A stretch of DNA of 64,000 nucleotides, from NCBI GenBank assembly GCA_001839685.1, contig MLAK01001348.1, positions 77,405 through 141,404 on the forward strand. The letters run 5' to 3'. This stretch comes from Tritrichomonas foetus (Eukaryota > Parabasalia > Tritrichomonadida > Tritrichomonadidae). A program made the translations under genes and the position numbers. Below are positions 48,101 to 57,487 of the stretch, in pieces (within the stretch, counting starts at the first letter, position 1; every line of letters starts with the position of its first letter). The notes beneath the pieces are model-generated. The model saw nothing but the letters and a program-made list of their open reading frames with translations, did no database searches and had not been told where the DNA came from.

Positions 48101-51100
48101 GAGCATGCTTAATAGTTTGTTCATATTTCTCCCAGTCTCTTTTTTGATAAAAAGCACCTGCAAAAAATCGAGCACTTTCTGATTTCACTGTTGCAGGAAG
48201 ATTGTCAAAATGGTGATAAAGATCATATAATGCGTTCCAGTCATTCAACATCGAAAGGGAACCAAGAAGGGATAAGAAAGTTTCATGACTTTCGTTTTCT
48301 TTATATAAACGTAAAGCAGTAGACCAATCACCAAGTTGCTCAGCAAGTTTTGGTGTTATGTTAATTTCTTCATTATGTCTTAAAGAATGAACAAGACCAT
48401 GAACATCATCTTCCATTGCTAATTGAGAATATATCCTAAATAATGATTCAATTGATTGACTATTTAGTTTTTCTAATTTTTGAATACAAAATAAAGCAAA
48501 TGGAAGTTTTTCGGCTCGTTGAGCTGCTTTAGCAAGTGAATAATATGAAATCATTAAATGTTGATCAGTTCTTTCCATAAATTCTGCAAGGCCAACAAGT
48601 GTAGTCAAGACATACATTGGAATTCCGGAATCAGTTTGTGTTAAAGCGCGAGTAATATTGATGCATATTTCATTTTTTCCTTTTTCACTAAGTTTGGCCC
48701 AACATGATAAGAAAGCAGAATGAAAGAGTTTACTTGCAAATCCATAACACATATGTGCAATTTCATAGCAATCTTGAATAATTCTAGATGGAGCTTCTTT
48801 AATGGATGTAAGAACAAATGTTCGACACCAATCTTTCCATTGTCCAGGAGAAAAGGTTTGTTTACAAAATGAACTTTTAATTAAGGATTCTTCATCAATT
48901 GAAAGATCTTCATTTTGATAATTACTTGATCTCCTTCTGTTTTCACTTGAAGAAATAGGAAAATGCTCATTTATTTTATTAAAACTTAATGTTGTAGTTT
49001 CACCTGTAACAATAGTTACATTATTTGTACAATTGCTATAGTTTTTACTCATTGAAGCGAGATCACTCATTTTTGAATGACTGCTCATTCCTGACAAAGA
49101 ATTTGTTCCAGACAAACTTGATAGGTTATTCATGCCTGAGAGGCTACTCATTGTTGATAAATTGCCAGTGCTTGAATAATTTGAAAGACTTCCGAAGTTT
49201 GATGTGATTTTTTCTTCAAGGTTTTCATAATTTGTGAATTCTAAATTTTCACTATCATCATCGTCATTATTATTTGGAGTCATCAGAGGTGATTCAGGTA
49301 ATGAGTGGATTAATTCTTCAGCTTTGTCATTAAACATATTATTCGCTTTCAGTAAATTAATTGCAGTTTGTTTATATGTATCATATAGTGTATTTGGATT
49401 TAATGAAATTAACAATTTAATACTGGCATTTCTAATTCTTTCTTCAGGATGAATAACACATTGAAAAACAGATCTCGATAATAATGACATATATGATGAA
49501 CAATCATATTTCTGAACAAGATTAGTCATTGCCAAAAGTGCTGCAAGTACAACATCGCTTTTCAGCATTGGATTAAAAACAACTTCAACCATTTGTCGTA
49601 GAATTATAAAAACATAATCAGAGGCAAAAGTAGAAAGTTTTGTTAAAGCAAATAGAACTTTTATAGCTATTCGAGGTTGAGTCATTTCGGTATTAAATAA
49701 CGTATCAAGTAAAATAGACACAATTTTTGGTAAGAATGGTGCAAAAGCATCGCCAAGCGATTTAACTAGTTCTGGTGTGAGTTCAAGTGCATGATGTAAA
49801 AATGGAGAATCCATCAGTTCTTCAATTAGTTTGGCAAAATGACTTGCAAATGGTTTCATCCATTCTCTATCATTTTGCAAAATGGTGTGAATTAATGGGA
49901 AATATTGTTCTTTTTCATCTGCAGGCGCAGTCCGTACTGCCATGAATAAATATCTAACAAACTTATTGAAAAATGGCTGCGATGATGGTGATGTGATTAA
50001 AGGCCAACTTGATAAAAGTTTCAAAGCATGAAAATGCAATGATGATAAATTTGTATCCTCTAAAATGAATAAAATTGCTGATGCTGAAATAGATAAATAC
50101 CAATCCGAATATGAAATTTGACTACCAATTTGTGATACATCCAAAATATTTTGTTCATCATTTTCTGGTTGTAAATTACTTTCATAGATATCAATTGGTG
50201 TTATTGGACCGAATCTTCCATAAACTTTGAAAATACCTGCATGGATTTTCGTTGAGGTGAATTTCGATCCCAGATTAAACAAAGTTGTTAATAATGTTGG
50301 AAATCCTGTAATAGCATTCGGCCCAATAAAATCAATAATATATGACAAAGCTTTAAGACAAGATATTGCAATTAATTTATTTGTGTTTTGTTCAAGAATA
50401 TCAAGGAATAAGTTCGTAATTTCAACATATTTTTCTTCAAGTAATGATCTTTGCTTTTGACATGACAATGCAATGGTATCAATAAAATTAACAACAACAT
50501 AAGCCGAATATTCTTGTTCAAAGATAGTTTGCTGAGAAACACGTTGAATTAATGAAGCATTTACAGAATCTTGTGATTCATGAAAAGAAATAGAAACTGG
50601 TAAATGTTGACATAAAAATGGAGTATCTGTATCATTTTCAGCACCTGGTTCTTTGTGAGCAAAGCGTAAGTGCAAATAATTTAAGGCAATTGGAATAAAA
50701 ACTGGTATATAAACAGGTAAAATTGGATCGGCAAATTGAATAATCATTGTTAAACAACGAGTTGTTTGTGCTTGTAAACGCAATAGTGGTGATGAATCAC
50801 AAATAAATAAAGCATCAAGTAAAACGCGTCGAAAAATAGGTAAAATCATGGATGGATTATTTACAGACAATTCACCAAGGATATATAATGCTTCTCGTCT
50901 GACAGAAAAGGAGTCATCATTCACTAGCAGTGAGAAAAATTCCAATTGATCAGGATATGAAAGATAAGGGGAAAAAGGTGGATGAATTGATTTTAAAATA
51001 GCTAAACGAATAGTTGGAGAAGTTTCACTGACACAAATTGATAAAATCTTATTGAGTAAATTTGCATAAGATTCACTATAAATGTCTTTGTTTAACGCAA

Positions 51101-52658
51101 AAAGTGCTGCAGGAATTCTACTTTTAATCTCTGGATCGGAATTATAAAGAAGTGGATGAATTAGTTCATAAAGTTTTTCATTTTGTGAATCTGATAAGCT
51201 TGGAAGAACAGAAATTATGTTTAAATGAACAGGGATAAATTTTTTGATTTTTAATAAACGTTCACATATTTCATTCTTTATTCTATTCCAAAGATCATGA
51301 TAATTTGCAAAAAGTGGAGTAATTATTGTATAAAAATCATTGTTTAAAGGGGAATCTAATAAAATTTCTCTAATTACTGGAATATTTGGAAATTCTGATG
51401 GAATTATTTCTGAAATTGCATGAATTAGCTTAAAACATGCTGTTAAAATCTCGGAATTCTTATTTTTTTCAATACTTTCATCATCTTTATCTTGTAATTC
51501 ATTTCCAACACTATCATTTTCATTTTTATCAATTAATTGATCATTGTCATTCATTTCATTTGGTTGTTCTAAATTATCACTTATTAAATTGTCTGTTTTT
51601 GGATTAATGTTTATTGATTCATTATTTTGTGATTTATCATGGTATTTAATATGTTGAATCATTCCTTGAAGGAATGAAATAATTTCAGGAATTTTCGTGG
51701 CAAAAATGTCAGGAAAACACTTCATTGCCGAAATTAGCTGATTTGCAAGATCAAGGGGAATTTTCTGACTTCCAAACAAAGCTAAATTCAATGCTTGACA
51801 ATGTTTTGTGCGAAATTCTACAGGGTCAAGTGGTCCAAGATCAACAAGAAGGTTTACTGCGGCTGTTGCAATACATTTTTGGTCATGTTGCATCAAAAAA
51901 CGACATGTATTCATTAAAGATGCAGCACGTTCAGAAATAACACTAGGATGATTTCTTGCATAATTTGAGAGCACCAATAAACTTCCATGAATTTCATTCA
52001 CTTTTTCAGAATTTATCAATGAAAGCGATTTATTGAAAATGTCAAAAACCGGTAAAACTGTTGGAATTTTGATTGATCTCTCATGAAAAGTATTCCCAAT
52101 GGAGAAGCATTTCATTCTAACTTCACAATTCTGATGAAACTGTCCAACAGATAAAGCATCAAAAAATTGCTGTGATGAAGAAAGAATTGCTGATGAAGCA
52201 AATTGTGCAAACCAATGAAGTATCTGCAAGGCGCAAGTAACTTGTGAGCTTGGAAAAGACTCATGAAGCCATTGGTTGCACCTCGATAATTGATATGTAA
52301 TAAATCTGAGTTCTTTCAAATAATGTCGCCGGCAAAACTTCGCTAGAATGTATGAAATAAAATCCGAGTAAGCTTTTTCTTCGCAGGGAAGCAGATTTGA
52401 TAATTGCCGCAATAATTCATCGAGACGGATTGGATGGATCTTGCCAAGAATTCTAATGCCGATACAAGCTTTTATTGAGCGTTGAGGATCGTTCGATTTC
52501 ACAATTGAAGTGATTTGAGTGAGCATTGATTGTTTTGAGATTTTGAGTTCGTGGTAATGCATGTTACACCAAACGTTAAAAATGAGTCGCTTGTAGTCAT
52601 GATATAATTTGAGTATTTCTTCAAAAGTGGCTGGAATGACGAGCTTACGAAGCTCCAT
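45156..52658 (-). CDS. TOR: TOR-type phosphatidylinositol 3-kinase-related kinase
   Basis: ATG at 52658, 2,500 residues. HEAT-type helical repeats fill about 1-1130. A Ser/Gly-rich low-complexity segment (about 1143-1200) and an acidic Asn-rich loop (about 340-385) interrupt them. A FAT region follows (about 1280-1900). Kinase domain about 2000-2310: VPGTYD, KQRPK, LLKGHEDLRLD, then GDRHPSNIM with HVDFGDCFE as catalytic and DFG loops, and PFRLTRF in the activation segment. These words are those of TOR rather than ATM, ATR or DNA-PK. The last 33 residues are a FATC ending in WKPLW. TOR senses nutrients and drives growth. Oddities: the FRB region is shortened, and about 110 residues rich in Asn, Ser and Thr separate the kinase from FATC. 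Confidence 0.94.
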   Translation of the reverse strand: MELRKLVIPATFEEILKLYHDYKRLIFNVWCNMHYHELKISKQSMLTQITSIVKSNDPQRSIKACIGIRILGKIHPIRLDELLRQLSNLLPCEEKAYSDFISYILAKFCRRHYLKELRFITYQLSRCNQWLHESFPSSQVTCALQILHWFAQFASSAILSSSQQFFDALSVGQFHQNCEVRMKCFSIGNTFHERSIKIPTVLPVFDIFNKSLSLINSEKVNEIHGSLLVLSNYARNHPSVISERAASLMNTCRFLMQHDQKCIATAAVNLLVDLGPLDPVEFRTKHCQALNLALFGSQKIPLDLANQLISAMKCFPDIFATKIPEIISFLQGMIQHIKYHDKSQNNESININPKTDNLISDNLEQPNEMNDNDQLIDKNENDSVGNELQDKDDESIEKNKNSEILTACFKLIHAISEIIPSEFPNIPVIREILLDSPLNNDFYTIITPLFANYHDLWNRIKNEICERLLKIKKFIPVHLNIISVLPSLSDSQNEKLYELIHPLLYNSDPEIKSRIPAALFALNKDIYSESYANLLNKILSICVSETSPTIRLAILKSIHPPFSPYLSYPDQLEFFSLLVNDDSFSVRREALYILGELSVNNPSMILPIFRRVLLDALFICDSSPLLRLQAQTTRCLTMIIQFADPILPVYIPVFIPIALNYLHLRFAHKEPGAENDTDTPFLCQHLPVSISFHESQDSVNASLIQRVSQQTIFEQEYSAYVVVNFIDTIALSCQKQRSLLEEKYVEITNLFLDILEQNTNKLIAISCLKALSYIIDFIGPNAITGFPTLLTTLFNLGSKFTSTKIHAGIFKVYGRFGPITPIDIYESNLQPENDEQNILDVSQIGSQISYSDWYLSISASAILFILEDTNLSSLHFHALKLLSSWPLITSPSSQPFFNKFVRYLFMAVRTAPADEKEQYFPLIHTILQNDREWMKPFASHFAKLIEELMDSPFLHHALELTPELVKSLGDAFAPFLPKIVSILLDTLFNTEMTQPRIAIKVLFALTKLSTFASDYVFIILRQMVEVVFNPMLKSDVVLAALLAMTNLVQKYDCSSYMSLLSRSVFQCVIHPEERIRNASIKLLISLNPNTLYDTYKQTAINLLKANNMFNDKAEELIHSLPESPLMTPNNNDDDDSENLEFTNYENLEEKITSNFGSLSNYSSTGNLSTMSSLSGMNNLSSLSGTNSLSGMSSHSKMSDLASMSKNYSNCTNNVTIVTGETTTLSFNKINEHFPISSSENRRRSSNYQNEDLSIDEESLIKSSFCKQTFSPGQWKDWCRTFVLTSIKEAPSRIIQDCYEIAHMCYGFASKLFHSAFLSCWAKLSEKGKNEICINITRALTQTDSGIPMYVLTTLVGLAEFMERTDQHLMISYYSLAKAAQRAEKLPFALFCIQKLEKLNSQSIESLFRIYSQLAMEDDVHGLVHSLRHNEEINITPKLAEQLGDWSTALRLYKENESHETFLSLLGSLSMLNDWNALYDLYHHFDNLPATVKSESARFFAGAFYQKRDWEKYEQTIKHAPSDCVDSIVVQCLANRARNLPYKELVLSGFESLGMNAGPLFPHGFSSLVPFIVQAQQLVELYEASDSNTNAICLEEKWKLRTNNAHLTFQQIQPLLMMRINLLGKENAQNEILTLLKLSRNSGEWTLHDHFFNLYFPNFELNSSNVSVIFEHCVSLWKRQDKDKAIDILNNLIENHLKPQILLNNNHIDDDSIKILYERALITQARWIVRAKCSDNEGETLCKAASICESIMETHRKAKLFFSYTQLRLYNIKEGDRMEHAINAIKGFISSAKGISEMMQLSSIFFRAGKFSKVMDAVENDMKKLKLELWLPLIPQLFSQLSNTNQRLANFAHITIKNALAKHHHLVIIPLLFAQEFQPGAKEICMKMLSDFQKRQPETYQNALIIYAGLLYACMTKTEQWLDALNSINELYKQGNLEEMKNTFERLFSNIKSQKSDSDLLFNRLYAERIAALAPAFRRFFTSKNRRHIESLWPEYRSMCAAMKSDIDGMSSIPTRFVAPLLSDIRNVNIAVPGTYDPTAPKDSINTISKFAASMDVFPSKQRPKRFAIIGKDGREFWYLLKGHEDLRLDQSVVQLFSLINTFIPSSMPKIVTNFIMPLSPSVGVIQWIPGSDTMFKLIREYRATRGLPVDIEARSMIARTIQKFDNLRPIQRLETLREVIKETPDDALADIMWLKAPNAESWVKRISTFSKTSALMSVVGYIIGLGDRHPSNIMIHKFTGSVIHVDFGDCFEFARDRVRFPELIPFRLTRFMIKAFGPSGIDGSFRKSCMDMIGLVRSRREDVMSSLEIFAHAPIVNVGKQQPNINLSCTPENTNNPTTIKSNVNSTSSTDMSTTTTTNNNNNNNSNGIVITFNNSNKNNKNNETSNHLTKISNNNSNNNNNYNNNNNKNNNINITTGSGSVGQSSVGVKANRKNAKDEQEENINKLFERICDKINGNDFNEEKETGHRLTQEEQVSGLIQSATDLYHMAHLYHGWKPLW

Positions 52659-53217
52659 CTCCAGATGATTTTTCTGTTGACAAATGATGGAATGTCAACG
52701 TTTTTTTCTGAAAGAAAATTTAAGTTGAATGATTTGAAATTCCAATCACGAAGCATAAAGTATGGAAATTTTTTTCACAGCGCTATTCAATTCGTGATAA
52801 ATTGAATAAAATGTAAAATTAACTAAGAAATATTAAATCGAAATTATCAAGATATTTATATACATGAAATAGCCCAAACAAGGTGAACATGCAACAAAGT
52901 AGATCTTTTATTAGATATCATAATAAAAATAGAATTTTCAAAAATAAATGATTTTCTCTAAAATAATTTTGTTTCTTGAAATTTATCACAATGAAAAAGC
53001 CAATTACATACAAAATATATTTCAATACATCAATTAAAATAACAAAAATGTGAAGTAGAAATTTTTTTAGATATAATTTGAACGATATTATGAACAAACA
53101 AAAACAATTTTTTGGATTCTATTATCTCTAAAATACAAGTTGCATAAAAACAAAAAACTATATCACTTCTAATTTGAATTTTCAAACAGAATAAAAAATA
53201 TTATTGTGGAAAATAAA
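52659..53217. other. Intergenic
   Basis: About 560 bp. A TCATC sequence lies on the gene strand ten bases before the TOR start (52664-52668), a weak initiator candidate. Nothing else. Confidence 0.5.
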
Positions 53218-55140
53218 TTATTGAGAACTATCTGTGCTTGCAGGAAGGTATTCTTTGAAAAATGGAAATTTTGCAACAACTTCGGCCTGAAGTTCACACT
53301 TACACCAATCTTTTACTCGAATTGAGCTTGCAACGTCGAGGTAATTTTGGTTAATGTTCGGAGTAATTTCGCCTAATCCACCATCAGCCTGCATTCCATA
53401 ATACTCAACAAAATGAGAAGCATCAATTGGTTCAGCCATGATTTCATCTGGACGCACATGAACAAGAAGAAAGAGAACAATATTTGGCGAAAGATGAGGG
53501 CACACTTCTTTTGCAATTTCTGGTGATTTTCCAATTTGTGGTGCCATCATCAAAATTTTACTTGCCTCCGATGAAAGAGGAAGCAATTCATAAGAATTAT
53601 TATTATTTTCATTATTACTGTGTCTAATATCTAAACCCTCATATTCTGTATTTTCTTCTTCTTCATTTTTGTCTGTTTTTTGATTTTGGGAATTTGTGTG
53701 ATGAGGATTATTGAGATTTAAATTATTGTTATCATGATTCGTGTCATTATTATTAGAGTTAGTGTTGTGATGGAATGATTGGCTGCTGCTTTCAAGAGCT
53801 GTCATGAAACTGCTCCAAATCATGGCATTTTTGAAAGTGAGGAGGCTTGGATTACTGACCATCTTTGTAAGAAGCTTAACATCCATCATCGCATTAAAAC
53901 TGTTTAATACTGCACTTTTTATTGGTGCTGGAAGCATAAGCAAATTTTGGACATCCTTCATATTTGATTCAAATTCGCCCAGAAGTTCATTCACTTCGAA
54001 AGAAGCTCCTAAAAAGTGACTACAAAACTGTTCAGTTCTTCCAAGGAGAGGTTTTCCAAACGCAATTAACGATTTATTAACAATTAATTTGAATTTCTCG
54101 GAAAAACTTTTTACCCTTTGTTTATCAAGTCCATAAGTTTCACATTCAGTATTAATTAAAACATAAAGAACTAAAAATGTAACAAAACGTTTTTCATTCG
54201 AACAAGAAATAGAAAGTGGTGCTTTTTGCATCATATCTAAAATTATGTCAAATAAATTTTCTTCAAGTGGTTCATCTTTTTGGAAAATCCTGGATTTCAG
54301 AAAAGATGCGAAAAGCGGGAAAACTGCAGGTGGATATTGATAAGGTATCGCTATAAACGATGGAGTAAGTGGCGTTGGCCAAGCTACTTTTAAAACTGCA
54401 TCAAAAAGTTTAATATGCTCTCGATTTTTGAGACCCATAAAATCAATTAAATTCTGAGAAGGCATCAAAGGTGAAACTGGCATTGTTTTCGTCTTCCTTG
54501 AATTCGATCTTTGAAATTTCGATAATTGCGAATAATTTTTATCATTTTTGTCGTCTTTTTCATCTTTTTTAAATGGAATTGTGTTTGGTGCTGAAAAATT
54601 AACGCTGGACTGGTTTGGGGACCCGGTAGAGTCCCACTTATCAATAGATATTGTTGAATCTTGTGTTTCAGTCATTTCGTCAGAATTAATATCACTAACT
54701 TGGCCAGATTTCTTGAAGTGAAATGAAGTTGTCATTTTTGGCTTCCGCAAATGTTTGCTTTCCATTTCAACTGTGTATGTTGTAGATGTTTGTTTATCGT
54801 AGAATTCTGATAAATTGATTTTGACTTTTCCATAAACTTTTGGCTCATCATTTGATTGATCGATTCGAGATAAAACAAAAGTTATATCTTTTTGGCGGAC
54901 TGTGTGATCGGATTTTGATTTATAGATAGTGACTTTGCATTGAAAAGGCTCGTTAAATGTAAGGAGAGAATTCATTGCTATAACTCGGGATGTTGCTCCT
55001 TTATATTTTCCACGTTTCCAACTTAGCTTAAATTGATCTTCGAGATTTCGGTTGATATCGACAGTATGAACAGTGAATTTCACAATACACGATTCCTTTT
55101 CCCATTTCGAAAACATGAAAATTTTTAAACTTTTTAACAT
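53218..55140 (-). CDS. NT-C2 domain protein with dilute-like C-terminal region
   Basis: The first ATG is at 55140; the Met at 55116 (MFSKWEKE) is as likely, because the C2 domain begins directly there and TCATG precedes it. About 640 residues. Residues about 15-150 fit the N-terminal C2 (NT-C2) of the EHBP1/EEIG1/plant PMI1 group: a strand-rich module with a W-K-R-G-x-x-K-G-A core and SRVIAMN loop. A Ser/Asn/Lys-rich linker follows. Residues about 235-450 and 545-640 are helical and recall the dilute (DIL) cargo-binding domain, including a late LLVHVRPDE helix. They are split by an Asn/His/Glu-rich loop of about 70 residues. Proteins of this type tether membranes to actin or myosin. The NT-C2 call is firm; DIL is tentative. 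Confidence 0.72.
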   Translation of the reverse strand: MLKSLKIFMFSKWEKESCIVKFTVHTVDINRNLEDQFKLSWKRGKYKGATSRVIAMNSLLTFNEPFQCKVTIYKSKSDHTVRQKDITFVLSRIDQSNDEPKVYGKVKINLSEFYDKQTSTTYTVEMESKHLRKPKMTTSFHFKKSGQVSDINSDEMTETQDSTISIDKWDSTGSPNQSSVNFSAPNTIPFKKDEKDDKNDKNYSQLSKFQRSNSRKTKTMPVSPLMPSQNLIDFMGLKNREHIKLFDAVLKVAWPTPLTPSFIAIPYQYPPAVFPLFASFLKSRIFQKDEPLEENLFDIILDMMQKAPLSISCSNEKRFVTFLVLYVLINTECETYGLDKQRVKSFSEKFKLIVNKSLIAFGKPLLGRTEQFCSHFLGASFEVNELLGEFESNMKDVQNLLMLPAPIKSAVLNSFNAMMDVKLLTKMVSNPSLLTFKNAMIWSSFMTALESSSQSFHHNTNSNNNDTNHDNNNLNLNNPHHTNSQNQKTDKNEEEENTEYEGLDIRHSNNENNNNSYELLPLSSEASKILMMAPQIGKSPEIAKEVCPHLSPNIVLFLLVHVRPDEIMAEPIDASHFVEYYGMQADGGLGEITPNINQNYLDVASSIRVKDWCKCELQAEVVAKFPFFKEYLPASTDSSQ

Positions 55141-55810
55141 CTTTTTATCGCCCTTTAGAAAAAGTTAATGAAAGGTAAATATTTTTTACCTCTAATAATT
55201 TGAAAAATTCGAGAAGATTTATAAAGTATTGAAAGAAATGTTAACGTAAGCGCAATCAATTTGAATCAAAATTTGAATAGGTTTGTGTTACAGCTTAGAA
55301 ACTGTTAACAGAGAAACTTTCATATTGAAAATGATTGATGTTATTTCATTTTTGGCTTTATTACGAATAAGCAATTCAGTGTACTGCCTAACGATTTACT
55401 AGCATTCCATTATCAAAGTTATTTAACTGAGTCTCATGAAAGTTTTTTGTCCAAACAAGATTTTTTTTTCTTTTATGAAAATTTTGGACTTTCATTCAAA
55501 CCTTCATTCAATATTGAATACTCAGAGCTTCACAAAATCATTCAATAATTGAGAAACAAAACTTCATAAACATAAAGATGGATTAATGCCAATATTTTTT
55601 TAGTAAGAAACAATTTTTTCCTTTAAGATGAATAATAATTTGATTTAAGGACTCACAAGAGAGATCTTTATCTATTTTTCAATGAAAACATCTGACCGCT
55701 TTCTTTATTATATATATTTCAACAATCAATGAAATTGATTTAATGCACAAATACAATTCATGCATCATTTTTATTAACATTTGTTAAATCATCTGATCTC
55801 AATTCATTAT
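55141..55810. other. Intergenic
   Basis: About 670 bp, AT-rich, no open frame or repeat that can be supported. Confidence 0.5.
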
Positions 55811-56932
55811 TTATTGATTTTGTTCATTTGAATTCATTACTTTAATATTCTCGTTTGCTATTTTCATGCTTTGATTTGCTACATTATTCTGATTTTGATT
55901 CATGAGTGAGTTTATGTTCATTTTGGTCATTAACCCATTTTGTGCGTTAAGATTCGCATTTAGTATACCTTGATTAGTTAAATTACGTGTGAAATTCATA
56001 TTCATCCTCAAATTCGATAAATTTGAAAGCATGTTTTGACTATTAATATTCATATTCTGATTAAAACTTTGATGAGACATAGTAACAATATTATTGATAT
56101 TACTCAGATTCGTTAAATTCATATTAAAATTATTATTCATATTATTCGGAATATTATTAGTTGTATTAGGATTCATATTGTGACCCATATTGATGTTATT
56201 GTTAGGTGGGATGATATTATTTTGTTGATAAGCCTGACTGGGAAAATTTTGTGGAATTTCAGAGCTGACTTGATCTCTTCCTGGGAAGAGGAGATTCTCT
56301 AATGGCCGTAATATAGGAATACTTCTTATACAAGCTATTTGCTGTTCTTCTCTAAATCCAAGTGTGTTATAGAGATCGACTGGAGAGAAATAAAGCGGTG
56401 GAGACTGGGCCACAACTTCAAGTCTTGTTCCATCAAGTGAACGCTTCACTTCACCATTTCCAGCATTTCCAAAACCAACGAACATCGCTGGCAGCTGAAT
56501 CGTTGTTGGAGGACGTTGAGTTGTTGAGTTTCTATTGATCAATAATTTATAAAATAATAATAATGTTGCCCTTTCAACGAGGATCCTCTCTTTCTGTGTT
56601 ATTCGATCTTTCATTTCACGTAGGTCGTTTGAGGAAGGCGAAAGTGAGTTTATCATGTAAGGATTGAATGATATAATTTTTTGATCTTTTGTGATAATTC
56701 CGGCAGCGCAGAGAACGTTGAGGACATCATAGACCCTCCGACGCATTGTCCGCTGGTCACCACTCTGATCGACTTGATCTGGCGAAATTTCCATTAAAAT
56801 CGAATCTGCTACTTCGACGAATGTTGTCTGTTGTTTCTTCTCGAGGGTTGAATAAACTAGCGAGGCAACTCTGGCAAGGCACATTGGCTTTGCAGCTCGT
56901 GAGTTTGAAGGCTTTTCGTCGTTGTTGCTCAT
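55811..56932 (-). CDS. DP-type transcription factor (E2F dimerisation partner)
   Basis: ATG at 56932, 373 residues. Winged-helix DNA-binding domain at about 18-92, with the signature RRRVYDVLNVL (64-74) followed by an AAGII-T-K-x2-K-I-I wing. The VYD-x-LNVL form is that of DP rather than E2F (usually IYDITNVL). Next comes a leucine-rich helix (about 100-130) and a small beta domain containing RPPTTIQLPAMFV and ending YFSPVDLYNTLGF. This matches the DP coiled-coil and marked-box half used to pair with E2F. The last 150 residues are Asn/Met/Gln-rich low complexity. DP/E2F dimers bind TTTSSCGC sites and set S-phase gene expression. The E2F partner is not in the window. Domain order is complete. 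Confidence 0.87.
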   Translation of the reverse strand: MSNNDEKPSNSRAAKPMCLARVASLVYSTLEKKQQTTFVEVADSILMEISPDQVDQSGDQRTMRRRVYDVLNVLCAAGIITKDQKIISFNPYMINSLSPSSNDLREMKDRITQKERILVERATLLLFYKLLINRNSTTQRPPTTIQLPAMFVGFGNAGNGEVKRSLDGTRLEVVAQSPPLYFSPVDLYNTLGFREEQQIACIRSIPILRPLENLLFPGRDQVSSEIPQNFPSQAYQQNNIIPPNNNINMGHNMNPNTTNNIPNNMNNNFNMNLTNLSNINNIVTMSHQSFNQNMNINSQNMLSNLSNLRMNMNFTRNLTNQGILNANLNAQNGLMTKMNINSLMNQNQNNVANQSMKIANENIKVMNSNEQNQ

Positions 56933-57487
56933 TCGATAATTTCTGCGACAAAATTCTGTGAATATTTGGTTGCTTCCTTTAGACCAAACTTGCAGTCAAT
57001 CTTCCCAATGAACTTTTCACTAAATATAAATGATGCCTATAATCACACAACTATATTATCCATTTAAATAAAATATCACTCGAAGATTTTAGATTTCATA
57101 ATTCTGAAGAAATAATTAGATGCAAAAATGACTTTTGCTTTCGTTTCACACTTTTTTGTGAATTCCAGGTTTTTTATGCTTTTTGGAATCCTGTTCCATA
57201 AAAGTCAAAAAGAGATATCTTTATTATTTATTCTATGTGTTCATTTTGATTTAGGTGCGAAATTTCTCATTTCACTGTTTTGGTCAAAATGGGGCACTTT
57301 TTTGTCTTTATTAGTATCAATAAGGAGCACCTATCATATGAAAGAACATTTTTAATACAAGTAGTGATTTGGGAGTTGAAGCAGCACGTCATCATGCTTC
57401 TATATTTGTTTTTATTCAATACAATTTAAAAATACAAATTTAGATTTTTTACTCACAAAAAATTTACATATATAATATCGAATCCAA
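56933..57487. other. Intergenic
   Basis: About 555 bp. Two AAAAAAGTG-type sites on the minus strand (about 57160 and 57295) lie upstream of the DP gene. The plus frame 57128-57355 looks like chance. Confidence 0.5.
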
